Shown here in pieces: positions 44,714 through 53,729 of a DNA stretch of 64,000 nt; position 1 is the first letter of the stretch; each line of letters opens with the position of its first letter. A program made the position numbers and the translations under genes. The stretch is from Qipengyuania sp. SS22 (GTDB lineage: Bacteria > Pseudomonadota > Alphaproteobacteria > Sphingomonadales > Sphingomonadaceae), in assembly GCF_025736935.1 (NCBI RefSeq), contig NZ_CP107048.1:930001-994000 (forward strand), read 5' to 3'. Below the pieces are notes generated by a model. That model had not been told where the DNA came from, searched no databases, and was given only the letters and a program-made list of their open reading frames with translations.

Positions 44714-46911
44714 TTGCGGGGCGCGCGTTTCTCATCGGACGCGCGCCACCAGCCATGCTTGCCCTGATCCTGCGCCACGGTATCGATACGCCGGGCGCCC
44801 AGATAGAGCGCAACCCCGCCTTCCCTCTCCAGAAAACGCCGGTCGGCCTTGAGCCACCGTGGGCGGCAACTGCGCGGCAGGAAGCGATCGGCGATGACGA
44901 TGTCGGAGTTCCTGCAGGCTGCAGCCAGCGCGCGTTCCTCGACCAGGTTGTGACTCCGCGCAATCAGCAGGGACCATGCGCGGCCCTCGCGCGTGACGGT
45001 CAACGAACAGAATTCGTCGCTGCAGCGGCTGTGCGGCCAATCCGCGATAGCCAGCGGTTGCCGGTCGGTTCCGGCAAGCTCGAGCAGGTTCTCTTGCGCA
45101 TATCCACCCGCGCTATCGCGTAGCACCAACAGCCGCTCGGCCTCGTTCGCAATGCCGATATCACGCCCGTCGCGCGTGATCAGGATATCGGGCACCGGGG
45201 CCTGCAGCATGAGCACCGCAGCCACCACGACGGGTCCGATACCCCACAGGCGCGCCCTGCCCTGCCACAGCGCCAGCCACAGCGCACCGACCAGATACAG
45301 CGTGATCGCGCCCATCCCGATCCGCGGGGCCAGCTTTACCGAACCCGGCTGCTCGGCAAACAGATGGGCAATGCCCAGCAACAGATCGAGCGAATGCCCG
45401 ACCAGCCACCACACGGGCCCGCCTGCGCCGACAAGGTCGAGCACCAACGCCAGCGCCACCAGCGGCATCGACACGAAGGTCACCAGCGGAATGGCAATCA
45501 GATTGGCCGCGGCGCCGTAAACGCCGGCGCGATGGAAGTGAAACAGCACGATCGGCATCAGCGCGAGTTCGATCACCAGCCCGGTGAGAAACAGGATCGC
45601 GGTTCGTCGCAGGAACCGCCGCAACCCACTCTCCTCGCGCGGCGCGAGGAAATCGCGGATGACTTGCACATTGTGCAGCGAGACAATCGCGATGACGGCC
45701 GCAAAGCTCATCTGGAAGCTCGGCCCGACCAGCGATTCAGGCCACAGTGCGAGCACCACGCCTGCGGCAATCGCGACCATCCGCAGCGAAAGCGGCTCAC
45801 GCCCCAGTGCCAGTGCGACCAGCACCAGCAGTGCACCGATACAACTGCGCACGGTCGGCACCTGCGCGCCCGTCAGCAGCGTATAAGCGATCCCCGCCAG
45901 CGCCGCTGCACCTGCGGCGACCAGTGGCAGCCGTACCCGCAGGGCAAGCCAAGGCCACAGCGCCAGCAGCTTAAGGACCACAATATAGCTCGCCGCGATG
46001 ATCGCGCTGACATGCAACCCGCTGATCGACAGCAGATGGGTCAGACCCGCATCGCGCATGGCCTCCTCGTCGCGCTCGGGAATGGCGCCGCGATCGCCAC
46101 TGGCCAGCGTTGCTGCAATCGCTCCCGGCGTTCCCTCGAGGCGGCCGCGCACATGCGCCGACAGCCGCCGCTGGATCGAGGCCACGGTCAGCCGGGAGGG
46201 CGGCGGCGGCGTGACCAACTCGACCTCTCCCACGACCGATCCGGTTGCCGACAGTCCGTCGAACCAGGCGCGCCGCGCGAAATTATACGCTCCGGGGACG
46301 ATTGGCGGGGATGGCGGCATCAGCCGCGCCGACAGCCGCACCCGCGCGCCTTCGCGCAGGGCTGGCCGGTCCTTCGCCAGCGGCAGGTTCACGCGATAGG
46401 CGACCGCCCGCCCGGTCTCCGCATCGCGCGCGGCCAGAACAAGCCGAACCCGATCCTCCGCCGGTTGCTCCTCGCGCTCGAGGACACGCCCGTCGATCCG
46501 CTCGAACTGCGGATACGCAATCGGCTCCGCCCCCACCATCGCCGAGCGCGCCCATACCAGCGACATACCAAGCGCGAGGGCGATCAGGATCGACAGGCTT
46601 GCAGCCAGCAAATAGATGCGTCCGTCCCTGCCGCGCCACCGCGCGAAAGCCGCGGTTGCACCGCCCGCCGCGCCGCCGATTACCGCCAGCCATTGCCATG
46701 GCGCGTCGAGATAGAACCACAGCCCGATCCCCCCTGCGAAAGCGACCGCCAACCACGGCCCGCGGTCGAATTCCGCGCCTTCCAGAAATGCTTCGGATCG
46801 CCCGGCGAAACTGGACAAGAGACCGCGCATGCGCCAAGGGCGCGGCACTGCGGGGCGGGCCTCTTCGTCCGCCTCCCCCATCGGTACCGAAGGCGTCCCC
46901 TGCGTCGCCAT
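44707..46911 (-). CDS. comEC: ComEC/Rec2-family DNA uptake channel protein
   Basis: Inner-membrane protein that in competent bacteria carries single-stranded DNA into the cytoplasm. From ATG 46911 the product has 734 residues: N-terminal membrane and OB-like DUF4131 region (about 30-230), the competence domain with [16 protein letters not shown] and [12 protein letters not shown] (about 235-520, many membrane helices), and a C-terminal region. The C-terminal HxHxDH metal site of the beta-lactamase-like domain is not visible. The frame is open to 47043 but that part lies opposite gltX. Whether this strain is competent is unknown. Confidence 0.88.
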   Translation of the reverse strand: MATQGTPSVPMGEADEEARPAVPRPWRMRGLLSSFAGRSEAFLEGAEFDRGPWLAVAFAGGIGLWFYLDAPWQWLAVIGGAAGGATAAFARWRGRDGRIYLLAASLSILIALALGMSLVWARSAMVGAEPIAYPQFERIDGRVLEREEQPAEDRVRLVLAARDAETGRAVAYRVNLPLAKDRPALREGARVRLSARLMPPSPPIVPGAYNFARRAWFDGLSATGSVVGEVELVTPPPPSRLTVASIQRRLSAHVRGRLEGTPGAIAATLASGDRGAIPERDEEAMRDAGLTHLLSISGLHVSAIIAASYIVVLKLLALWPWLALRVRLPLVAAGAAALAGIAYTLLTGAQVPTVRSCIGALLVLVALALGREPLSLRMVAIAAGVVLALWPESLVGPSFQMSFAAVIAIVSLHNVQVIRDFLAPREESGLRRFLRRTAILFLTGLVIELALMPIVLFHFHRAGVYGAAANLIAIPLVTFVSMPLVALALVLDLVGAGGPVWWLVGHSLDLLLGIAHLFAEQPGSVKLAPRIGMGAITLYLVGALWLALWQGRARLWGIGPVVVAAVLMLQAPVPDILITRDGRDIGIANEAERLLVLRDSAGGYAQENLLELAGTDRQPLAIADWPHSRCSDEFCSLTVTREGRAWSLLIARSHNLVEERALAAACRNSDIVIADRFLPRSCRPRWLKADRRFLEREGGVALYLGARRIDTVAQDQGKHGWWRASDEKRAPRNQ

Positions 46912-46939
46912 GCAAGTGTTTGAAAGGAAGCGAGTGACA

Positions 46940-48391
46940 ATGGCAAGCGATAGTGGCAGCGAGACCCCTCCGGTCGTCACCCGCTTCGCTCCCTCGCCCA
47001 CCGGATATCTCCATATCGGCGGCGCGCGTACGGCTCTATTCAACTGGCTTTATGCGCGGCACCATGGCGGTCGCACCTTGCTGCGGATCGAGGATACCGA
47101 TCGCAAGCGCAGCACGCAGGATGCGATCGACAAGATAATCGAAGGGCTCGACTGGCTTGGCCTCGACTTCGACGAGGCGCCGGTGTTCCAGTCCGACCGC
47201 GCCGAGCGCCATGCCGAGGTTGCGCACAAGCTGCTCGACGCGGGGCATGCCTACAAATGCTTCGCCACACCCGAAGAACTCGAGGGCATGCGCGCGCAGC
47301 AGCGGGCGAACAAGCAGCCGATGCGCTACGACCGCCGCTGGCGCGACCGCGATCCGGGCGAAGCGCCCGAAGGTGCGCCCTATGTGATCCGCCTCAAGGT
47401 GCCAACCGAGGGCGAAACCACCATTCACGACCAGGTCCAGGGCAAGGTCACGGTCAAGAATGCCGAGATCGACGATTACGTCCTGCTGCGCGCCGACGGG
47501 ACGCCGACCTACATGCTCGCGGTGGTGGTGGACGATCACGACATGGGCGTGACCCATGTCATCCGCGGCGACGACCACCTCAACAACGCCTTTCGCCAAC
47601 TGCCCGTGATCCGCGCGATGGACCAGGTCGAAGGCAATTGGCCCGATCCGGTCTATGCGCATGTGCCGCTGATCCACGGGCCGGACGGCGCGAAGATGTC
47701 CAAGCGCCACGGCGCCGTCGGAGTTGCCGCCTATCGCGATGACGAAGGCGTCCTGCCCGAAGCGCTGTTCAACTATCTCCTCCGGCTCGGTTGGGGCCAT
47801 GGCGACCGCGAGGAGATCTCTCGCGAGGAAGCGATCGAGCTGTTCGATCTCGACGGCGTCGGCAAGGGCCCCGCGCGGTTCGACATCAAGAAGCTGCAGA
47901 ACCTCAACGGCCATTATATCCGCGAGGCAGACGATACCCGGCTGGCCAAGATCGTGGCGCAGCGGATCGGCGAACAGGCCGATGAAGCGCTGCTTGCCGA
48001 GGCGATGCCCGTGTTCAAAACGCGCGCGAAGTCCGTCAACGAACTCGCTGATAGCGCTGCCTTTCTGTTCGCCAAGCGCCCGCTCGAAATGACCGAGAAA
48101 GCCGCGGGTTTACTCGACGATGAAGCCCGTGCGCGTCTCGCCGGATTGTCCAAAATGCTGCATGTGCAAAATGACTGGACAATCGAGGCGCTGGAAGCCA
48201 CTACGAAGGCCTATGCCGAGCAGCTCGAACTGGGTCTCGGCAAGCTCGCGCAACCCATGCGCGCAGCGCTGACGGGGACGACAACGTCACCCGGCATTTT
48301 CGATGTGCTGGTCCTGTTGGGCAAGGAAGAGTCGCTCTTGCGTATCGATGCGCAGGCCGCCTCGCCCGCAGGCACCGAAGAGAACGAGTGA
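46940..48391 (+). CDS. gltX: Glutamyl-tRNA synthetase
   Basis: Charges tRNA-Glu. From ATG 46940 (AAGGAAG upstream) the protein has 483 residues: class I HIGH-type motif in [21 protein letters not shown] (split around 15-35, His in LHIGG), [23 protein letters not shown] and the KMSKS-equivalent AKMSKRHG, then the helical anticodon-binding part. Earlier in-frame starts (46829, 46910) overlap comEC on the other strand. Followed 10 bases later by gltA. Confidence 0.96.
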   Translation: MASDSGSETPPVVTRFAPSPTGYLHIGGARTALFNWLYARHHGGRTLLRIEDTDRKRSTQDAIDKIIEGLDWLGLDFDEAPVFQSDRAERHAEVAHKLLDAGHAYKCFATPEELEGMRAQQRANKQPMRYDRRWRDRDPGEAPEGAPYVIRLKVPTEGETTIHDQVQGKVTVKNAEIDDYVLLRADGTPTYMLAVVVDDHDMGVTHVIRGDDHLNNAFRQLPVIRAMDQVEGNWPDPVYAHVPLIHGPDGAKMSKRHGAVGVAAYRDDEGVLPEALFNYLLRLGWGHGDREEISREEAIELFDLDGVGKGPARFDIKKLQNLNGHYIREADDTRLAKIVAQRIGEQADEALLAEAMPVFKTRAKSVNELADSAAFLFAKRPLEMTEKAAGLLDDEARARLAGLSKMLHVQNDWTIEALEATTKAYAEQLELGLGKLAQPMRAALTGTTTSPGIFDVLVLLGKEESLLRIDAQAASPAGTEENE

Positions 48392-48401
48392 GGAGACACG
48401 C

Positions 48402-49688
48402 GTGGCCGACAAGCAGGCAACCCTCGATCTGGGCGGTCAGACCCAGGAATTCCCCGTGCTGCAGGGCAGCGTCGGCCCCGATGTGGTCGATATCCGCAAG
48501 CTGTATGGCACGACCGGCAAGTTCACCTACGACCCGGGCTATAAGTCGACCGCCAGCTGCGAAAGCGCGCTGACCTATATCGACGGCGAAGAAGGCATCC
48601 TCCTGCACCGCGGCTATCCGATCGGCCAGCTGGCGGAAAACTCCTCCTTCATGGAAGTCTCCTACCTGTTGCTCAACGGCGAACTGCCGCAGCAGTCGGA
48701 ACTCGACGACTTCACCTACACGATCACGCGGCACACCATGCTGCACGATCAGCTGCGCCAGTTCTACCAGGGTTTCCGCCGCGATGCGCACCCGATGGCG
48801 ATCATGTGCGGCGTCGTCGGCGCGCTGTCGGCCTTCTATCACGACAGTACCGACATTTCGGACCCCGAGCAGCGCAAGATCGCCAGCCATCGGCTGATCG
48901 CGAAGATGCCGACCATCGCCGCGATGGCGTATAAATACTCGGTCGGTCAGCCGATGATGCAGCCGGACAATTCGCTCAGCTACACGGGCAATTTCCTGCG
49001 CATGACCTTCGGCGTCCCGGCCGAGGAATATGAGATCCACCCCGCCATCGAACGCGCGATGGATCGCATCTTCATTCTCCATGCCGACCACGAGCAGAAC
49101 GCGTCGACCTCGACCGTGCGCCTTGCCGGTTCGTCGGGCGCCAATCCCTTCGCCTGCATCGCAGCGGGGATCGCCTGCCTGTGGGGCCCGGCGCACGGCG
49201 GCGCCAACGAAGCCGCGCTCAACATGCTGCAGGAAATCGGCACGCCCGATCGCATCCCGCACTATATCGAGCGCGCCAAGGACAAGAACGATCCGTTCCG
49301 CCTGATGGGCTTCGGCCACCGCGTCTACAAGAACTACGACCCACGCGCGACGGTCATGCAGCAGACGCTGCGCGAAGTGTTCGAGGCGCTGAACGTCAAG
49401 GACCCGGTGTTCGAGACCGCGCTCAAGCTGGAAGAGCTCGCGCTCAACGACGACTACTTCAAGGAAAAGAAGCTTTTCCCGAACGTCGACTTCTACTCGG
49501 GCATCATTCTCAACGCGATCGGCTTCCCGACGACGATGTTCACCGCGCTGTTTGCGCTTGCCCGCACCGTCGGCTGGGTCGCGCAGTGGAACGAGATGAT
49601 CTCCGACCCCGCACAGGTCATCGGTCGTCCGCGCCAGCTCTACACCGGCCCGACGGCGCGCGACTACGTTTCGATCAACCAGCGCTGA
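48402..49688 (+). CDS. gltA: Citrate synthase
   Basis: First enzyme of the TCA cycle, condensing acetyl-CoA from the PDH complex with oxaloacetate. From GTG 48402 (AGGAG six bases upstream) the protein has 428 residues, the length of hexameric Gram-negative type II citrate synthase. It shows [20 protein letters not shown] split near 40-60, [11 protein letters not shown], catalytic His in [10 protein letters not shown] and [14 protein letters not shown], and the closing RPRQLYTGP. The upstream part of the open frame overlaps gltX and is discarded. Confidence 0.97.
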   Translation: MADKQATLDLGGQTQEFPVLQGSVGPDVVDIRKLYGTTGKFTYDPGYKSTASCESALTYIDGEEGILLHRGYPIGQLAENSSFMEVSYLLLNGELPQQSELDDFTYTITRHTMLHDQLRQFYQGFRRDAHPMAIMCGVVGALSAFYHDSTDISDPEQRKIASHRLIAKMPTIAAMAYKYSVGQPMMQPDNSLSYTGNFLRMTFGVPAEEYEIHPAIERAMDRIFILHADHEQNASTSTVRLAGSSGANPFACIAAGIACLWGPAHGGANEAALNMLQEIGTPDRIPHYIERAKDKNDPFRLMGFGHRVYKNYDPRATVMQQTLREVFEALNVKDPVFETALKLEELALNDDYFKEKKLFPNVDFYSGIILNAIGFPTTMFTALFALARTVGWVAQWNEMISDPAQVIGRPRQLYTGPTARDYVSINQR

Positions 49689-49689
49689 G

Positions 49690-49881
49690 ATGCGCTTCAT
49701 CCTTCAGGTCTTCGGAGCGGCTTTGATGCTCTCCGGAGGCCTGTGGGCACTCCAGGGGCTCGGGCTGGTAATGTGGCCGGCGGAAAGCTTCATGCTCGCC
49801 GAGCGGCAATGGGCGCTTTACGGCACCATCACCTTCCTGATCGGACTTCTGCTGTTCTGGAGAGCCGCGAGGCCGCGCTGA
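49690..49881 (+). CDS. Small two-segment membrane protein
   Basis: A 63-residue product beginning one base after the gltA stop. It has two hydrophobic segments (about 3-28 and 42-59) with the turn AESFMLAERQ and ends RAARPR. No family recognised. The tight spacing to gltA and a good reading frame argue that it is real. Its stop abuts the stop of the convergent kinase-like gene. Confidence 0.6.
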   Translation: MRFILQVFGAALMLSGGLWALQGLGLVMWPAESFMLAERQWALYGTITFLIGLLLFWRAARPR

Positions 49882-51282
49882 TCAGCGCGGTTTTTCGCGC
49901 AAATCTTCAGCCGCGGGCACCGACAGCGTAAAGCGTGCGCCCTGCCCCGGCGCACTCTCCACCGTCAGATCGCCATCCATCGCGCGCGCAATGCGCCGCG
50001 AGATATAGAGGCCGAGACCCGATCCCCCGTCACCGCTGCGGCCAAGGCGTTCGAATTTCTCGAACACGCGTTCCTGCTGGTCTTCGCCCAACCCGTGCCC
50101 CTGGTCGGCAACGGTAATCAGCGCGCGATTGCCAATCCGGTCAAGGCGGATCCACACCTCGCTATCGGCGGGCGAATAGCGGATCGCATTGCCCACCAGA
50201 TTTAGCAGGATCTGGAGCACGCGGCGAAATTCGGCAATTGCCAGCTGGCTTTCGCCTTCGGGCGGCGCGCCCAAAGCAATGCCCTTCTCGCGCGCCCTCA
50301 CGCCAAGGATACCGCAGGCGCGGCGCGCCACATCGGCCAGCTCGATCCGGTCTGGTGCTGTGGCAAAATCCTCCGATTCGACCACTTCGAGATCGGACAG
50401 ATCGTCGATTAGCGCGAGCAGGTGCTGCGCTGCGGTGGCGATATCTGCCGCGTAAGAGCTGTATTCATCCGCCAGCGGCCCGGCGAGCTTGGTGCGAATC
50501 GTTTCCGCATTGGCGATGATCCGGTTGATCGGCTGACGCAGGACGGGGGTAAGGTCGCGACCGAAAGACGGCCCCTCGCGGTCCACAGACTCGTCCTCGC
50601 CGCCCCCGCTCGACAAAGGGCGTTCGGCGGTCAGGTAAAGTACGAAGCCCGCGCTGCCCGGCTGCGGTTGGCCCAAAGGTTCGAGATGTGCGGTCCAGCG
50701 GCGTGCCGACCCGTCGATCTCGCAGGTCGTCCCGTCGAGCAGGCGCCAGTGCAGCGGTTGCTGGTGCGTATTGCCCGGCAGGATGACGAAATCGGTCCAG
50801 GGCTTGCCGACATTGGCCAACGCCTTCTGCGCAAATTCGGCGAGATCGGCCGCTTCGGTATCGATCGACAGCAACCGCTGCTGAGAATCGAGCCGCGCGG
50901 TGCAGTCGGCGAGGTGCCGGTTGATCTCCATGCGCCGCCGCGCCGCCTCGATGTCGTTTTCGGGCGGCAGGGCCTCGGTATGCCAGTTGACCACATCGAT
51001 CGCGCAGCCCTCCGGCTCGCCTTCGTCATTCGTCTGCGGTGCGATTTCGACCCAGGCGGTGATCCGCTGTTCGCCGTCCACCGCTTCGAATTGCCGCGCG
51101 AGGCGCAGGCCATAGGTCTGCGCTTTCTCGACCAAGGCGAGCAGTTCGGGGATCGCGATACGCGTCCCAATCGAGCCGCCGCAGGCCTGCTGAAGCTCGG
51201 CCAGCAGCTCATCGGCTTCGACCAGCTTAGCTTCGGCATCGGCTTTCGCGTGGGCGATATAGCGGGTTCCAACAGTGGACAT
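49882..51282 (-). CDS. Histidine-kinase-like protein lacking the phosphoacceptor His
   Basis: A 466-residue cytoplasmic protein without membrane segments. The N-terminal 235 residues hold a helical and a PAS-like region (LDSQQRLLSIDTEAADLAEF onwards). The HisKA-like helix reads DLTPVLRQPINRIIANAETI (243-262); aligned to the usual SHELRTPLNAII, the histidine is replaced by Pro247. The ATPase domain is complete: NLVGNAIRYSP (N box), DQGHGLG (G1), FEKFERLG (F box) and GGSGLGLYISRR (G2). It cannot autophosphorylate at the usual place. Caulobacter DivL, with Tyr instead of His, is the known precedent for a regulatory kinase of this sort. Last gene of a three-gene minus-strand run, two bases after the 51285-52247 gene. 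Confidence 0.85.
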   Translation of the reverse strand: MSTVGTRYIAHAKADAEAKLVEADELLAELQQACGGSIGTRIAIPELLALVEKAQTYGLRLARQFEAVDGEQRITAWVEIAPQTNDEGEPEGCAIDVVNWHTEALPPENDIEAARRRMEINRHLADCTARLDSQQRLLSIDTEAADLAEFAQKALANVGKPWTDFVILPGNTHQQPLHWRLLDGTTCEIDGSARRWTAHLEPLGQPQPGSAGFVLYLTAERPLSSGGGEDESVDREGPSFGRDLTPVLRQPINRIIANAETIRTKLAGPLADEYSSYAADIATAAQHLLALIDDLSDLEVVESEDFATAPDRIELADVARRACGILGVRAREKGIALGAPPEGESQLAIAEFRRVLQILLNLVGNAIRYSPADSEVWIRLDRIGNRALITVADQGHGLGEDQQERVFEKFERLGRSGDGGSGLGLYISRRIARAMDGDLTVESAPGQGARFTLSVPAAEDLREKPR

Positions 51283-51284
51283 GG

Positions 51285-52247
51285 TCAGGCCGCTCCCCCC
51301 AGACCGGATTCGGCAAGCAGTCGGCGGGCATCCTCGGACGGGAGCGCGGAGATTTCCCGCGGCGGCATAGCCTGCGGATCGAGCCGCAGGACCTGCCGTT
51401 CAACCTCGGCGCTTTCGAGCCCACTGCTCCGCAGGCCCAGCGCGAGGCGTGCGGTCTGCTGGTGGTTGGTCGACAGCACTGCGGCAACGCGCGTCTGGCC
51501 CGAACGCGCGGCCAGTGCGGACAGGAACAACGCCGCGCCTGCGCGGTCGATATCGAGCGCCTGCAAGGCCGAATTGCCCATTCCGACGACAACACGCGTC
51601 AACAACGAAATGCGGCCCGCGCCTTCATCGAAGGCGTTGCGCAGCTTGGTCTCCGCGCGGATCATGGCATCGGAACGAAGCTGACCGCTAAACGCGCGCC
51701 AGCCCATCAGCAGGTCGTGAAACAGGTCGCCGGGCAATTCACTGAGCGGCAGTTCCATGCGGCGCTGGGTCTGGGCAAAGCGCGCCTGTGCGGTGAGCGC
51801 GGCCATGGCGGTGCTGGCGAGGCCGCTATCCTCGGCGGCGATCAGTTCCTGCACCAGCGGCGACAGTACCGGGTCGAGGCCATATTGGCTCTCGAGCCTT
51901 TCGGTCAGCTGCCATTCGAGCGCCAGCGCATGGCAATGGGCAAGCAGTGCCGGACTACCGAAAAAATGCTCCGCCAGCGCTTCGCCATGGCGATCGGCAA
52001 ACGCCTCGCGCCCGGTCTGCCCGCCCGCTTCGGCCTGCGCACGCAGCACCTGCCAGGCGAGGTGATGACACATGCCGCGAATGCGCGCGACCAGCTCGTC
52101 ACTGAACAGCGAATGGTCGGGCGTGGCGAGCAGGTGCGAGAGAATCGGGCCGATCCGCGCAAGCGTGGTATTCCCGCGCGCAAGCGCTTCGCGCAGGCTC
52201 TCCTGCCTGGCGGCGGGTTCGGGGGATACAGTGTCAGGCATCGACAT
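51285..52247 (-). CDS. Helical protein of unknown function
   Basis: The 320-residue product is not recognised. It appears all-alpha, with no signal peptide, membrane segment or catalytic motif. Notable stretches are MCHHLAWQVLRAQAEAGG (about 59-76), FFGSPALLAHCHALALEWQL and a C-terminal half GAGRISLLTRVVVGMGNSAL and GAALFLSALAARSGQ. The mixture resembles large helical-repeat regulators of alphaproteobacteria, but I cannot assign a family. It is 2 bases upstream of the kinase-like gene and 35 bases downstream of the membrane protein gene, so all three are likely one operon. Confidence 0.7.
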   Translation of the reverse strand: MSMPDTVSPEPAARQESLREALARGNTTLARIGPILSHLLATPDHSLFSDELVARIRGMCHHLAWQVLRAQAEAGGQTGREAFADRHGEALAEHFFGSPALLAHCHALALEWQLTERLESQYGLDPVLSPLVQELIAAEDSGLASTAMAALTAQARFAQTQRRMELPLSELPGDLFHDLLMGWRAFSGQLRSDAMIRAETKLRNAFDEGAGRISLLTRVVVGMGNSALQALDIDRAGAALFLSALAARSGQTRVAAVLSTNHQQTARLALGLRSSGLESAEVERQVLRLDPQAMPPREISALPSEDARRLLAESGLGGAA

Positions 52248-52271
52248 GGATCGCGGATATCATCGACATGG

Positions 52272-52286
52272 TTAAGCGCCGGTTAG
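52272..52286 (-). promoter_or_regulatory. CtrA-like box
   Basis: On the minus strand CTAA-CCGGCGC-TTAA, 25 bases before the ATG of the 51285-52247 gene, differs at one base from the CtrA consensus TTAA-N7-TTAA. A chance match is possible. Confidence 0.25.
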
Positions 52287-53461
52287 TCCCGCGGTTCCAG
52301 AGTGAGAAAAAGCGTCACCAGAACCGCCAGCGCCAGCACCGCCACCACCGGCAGCGTAATTCCCAGAACGACCGCGGGGAGCAGGATCAGCGTTAGGATG
52401 ACCCGATCCGCATAGCTGCGCCGCCAGCGCCTCATGCTCAACCGCTCGCCCAGATGCAGCAGGCCGAACAAAACGGCAGGGACGAACAGCCGCAGCCATG
52501 CAGTGTCTTCCGCGGACGCGCGGGCAATCAGGATCAGGTAAAGCGGATCGAGCATGACGGTCAGCGCCCGCACCAGCATCGGCACGCGCGGGCGCAATTG
52601 CCCGGCATGGGCCACGCGGCGCACAACCGCTTCCATCGCGAACAACAATGCGGCGAGCGCGGCAAAACCGAAGCCGGGCACCGCCCACCCGGTCATCGCC
52701 AGCGTCAGCGCGACCAGCGCCGCGACCGCCGACCCAAGCGCCAGCGCGCGTGGCAGCGTTCCGCCCATTGTGTCCTGCGCAAGCCGTGCCCCCATGCGCT
52801 CGGCAATCGCGAGCCCCGGTGCGGAGAATGGAGCGACATCGGCATGGCCCGCAACCCAGTTCCGCTCGCGCGTGGCCAGTTCCTCGGGCGTGGGATCGCG
52901 CAGCCAGCTAAGCTCGTCGAGCAAGCGTGTTTCGAGCGGATGCGTGCGCGTACCCGATTGCAGCGCAATCCGCAGCAGCGCGGAGGGGGTATCGACATCC
53001 CCCGGTAGCTGCGCGAGCTGCTCGACCGCAGTGCCGCGCACGACCAGCGCGCCCGCCCAGGCGAAATGCAGGTCGATACGCTCATAACCGCGCTGGACCG
53101 CCGGATCCGCAGGGAGGACCAGGACGCACGGTTTGGCCAAATGCCGCATCACCGCATCCTCGTCGGGGAGGACGCCGGGAGCCAGCACCAGCAGTTCATC
53201 GTTTGCCGTAACGATACCCGAAAGCTTGCGCGGTTCGCGGATCGCGATGAAACGTGCGCCCGCTGCTTCGGCGCGGTGCTGCAGGTCGATGACCTCGCGC
53301 CCCACCGTATTGGCGAGACAGGCGATGGTTTCGCATCCCGCCGCAAGCGCGATGTCGAGCTGCCGGTCGACGAGGCGCGCGCCCGCGAGCATCCGGAACG
53401 GGGCCGGCACTCGGCGCGGATCGGCTTGGCTATCGAGCACGGACAGCAGGGCGACGCGCAC
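52283..53461 (-). CDS. Membrane protein with nucleotidyltransferase-like N-terminal domain
   Basis: A 392-residue protein in two parts. The first (about 1-150) looks like an alpha/beta nucleotidyltransferase or MobA-like fold (RMLAGARLVDRQLDIALAAGC, FIAIREPRKLSGIV, LLVLAPGVLPDEDAVM), but the usual LxxGxGTR-type nucleotide motif is absent. The second (about 225-390) has several membrane segments separated by Arg-rich loops (AMEAVVRRVAHAGQLRPR, SMRRWRRSYADR). It recalls fusions of sugar or inositol cytidylyltransferase with CDP-alcohol phosphatidyltransferase, but the DGx2AR motif of the latter is not found. Function unknown. Confidence 0.68.
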   Translation of the reverse strand: MRVALLSVLDSQADPRRVPAPFRMLAGARLVDRQLDIALAAGCETIACLANTVGREVIDLQHRAEAAGARFIAIREPRKLSGIVTANDELLVLAPGVLPDEDAVMRHLAKPCVLVLPADPAVQRGYERIDLHFAWAGALVVRGTAVEQLAQLPGDVDTPSALLRIALQSGTRTHPLETRLLDELSWLRDPTPEELATRERNWVAGHADVAPFSAPGLAIAERMGARLAQDTMGGTLPRALALGSAVAALVALTLAMTGWAVPGFGFAALAALLFAMEAVVRRVAHAGQLRPRVPMLVRALTVMLDPLYLILIARASAEDTAWLRLFVPAVLFGLLHLGERLSMRRWRRSYADRVILTLILLPAVVLGITLPVVAVLALAVLVTLFLTLEPRD

Positions 53462-53729
53462 GCTAAACTCCCGTTGCGACTGGTGGAACGAACCCTGCTT
53501 CTAGGGGCGACAGGCCCCCCTCGCCAAGCCGCTCATACCGGTTTCCCTCAGGCGCGAATATCACCGCACGTATGGTACAGGCCTCTCCGTCCGAACTGGC
53601 CCTTCCATCATGGGAACTCGAGCCCGGTGCGCCCATGAAAGTCCAAGGTGATACGCCATGGCCACAGGCGCGCGCCCTTGTGGTTAATTTTGGTTTATGC
53701 CCAACACCTTTGGTGGTAGATTTCTCACG
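53462..53729. other. Divergent region with a CtrA-like box
   Basis: 268 bases between two divergent genes. At 53684-53698 it reads TTAA-TTTTGGT-TTAT, one base off the CtrA pattern TTAA-N7-TTAA, 31 bases before the ATG at 53730. I see no clear sigma-70 pair. An ATG at 53697 is in frame with the downstream gene, but the codons between (GGT, GGT, AGA, TTT) are atypical for this genome. Confidence 0.35.

Noticed and set aside
45364-46923. 519-residue plus-strand reading frame opposite comEC
   Set aside because: Antisense shadow with very high Gln/Arg/His content and no similarity to any family.
53697-53729. Upstream ATG for the coiled-coil protein
   Set aside because: The 11 extra codons use GGT, AGA and TTT, unlike the rest of the gene, and overlap a promoter-like AT-rich stretch.
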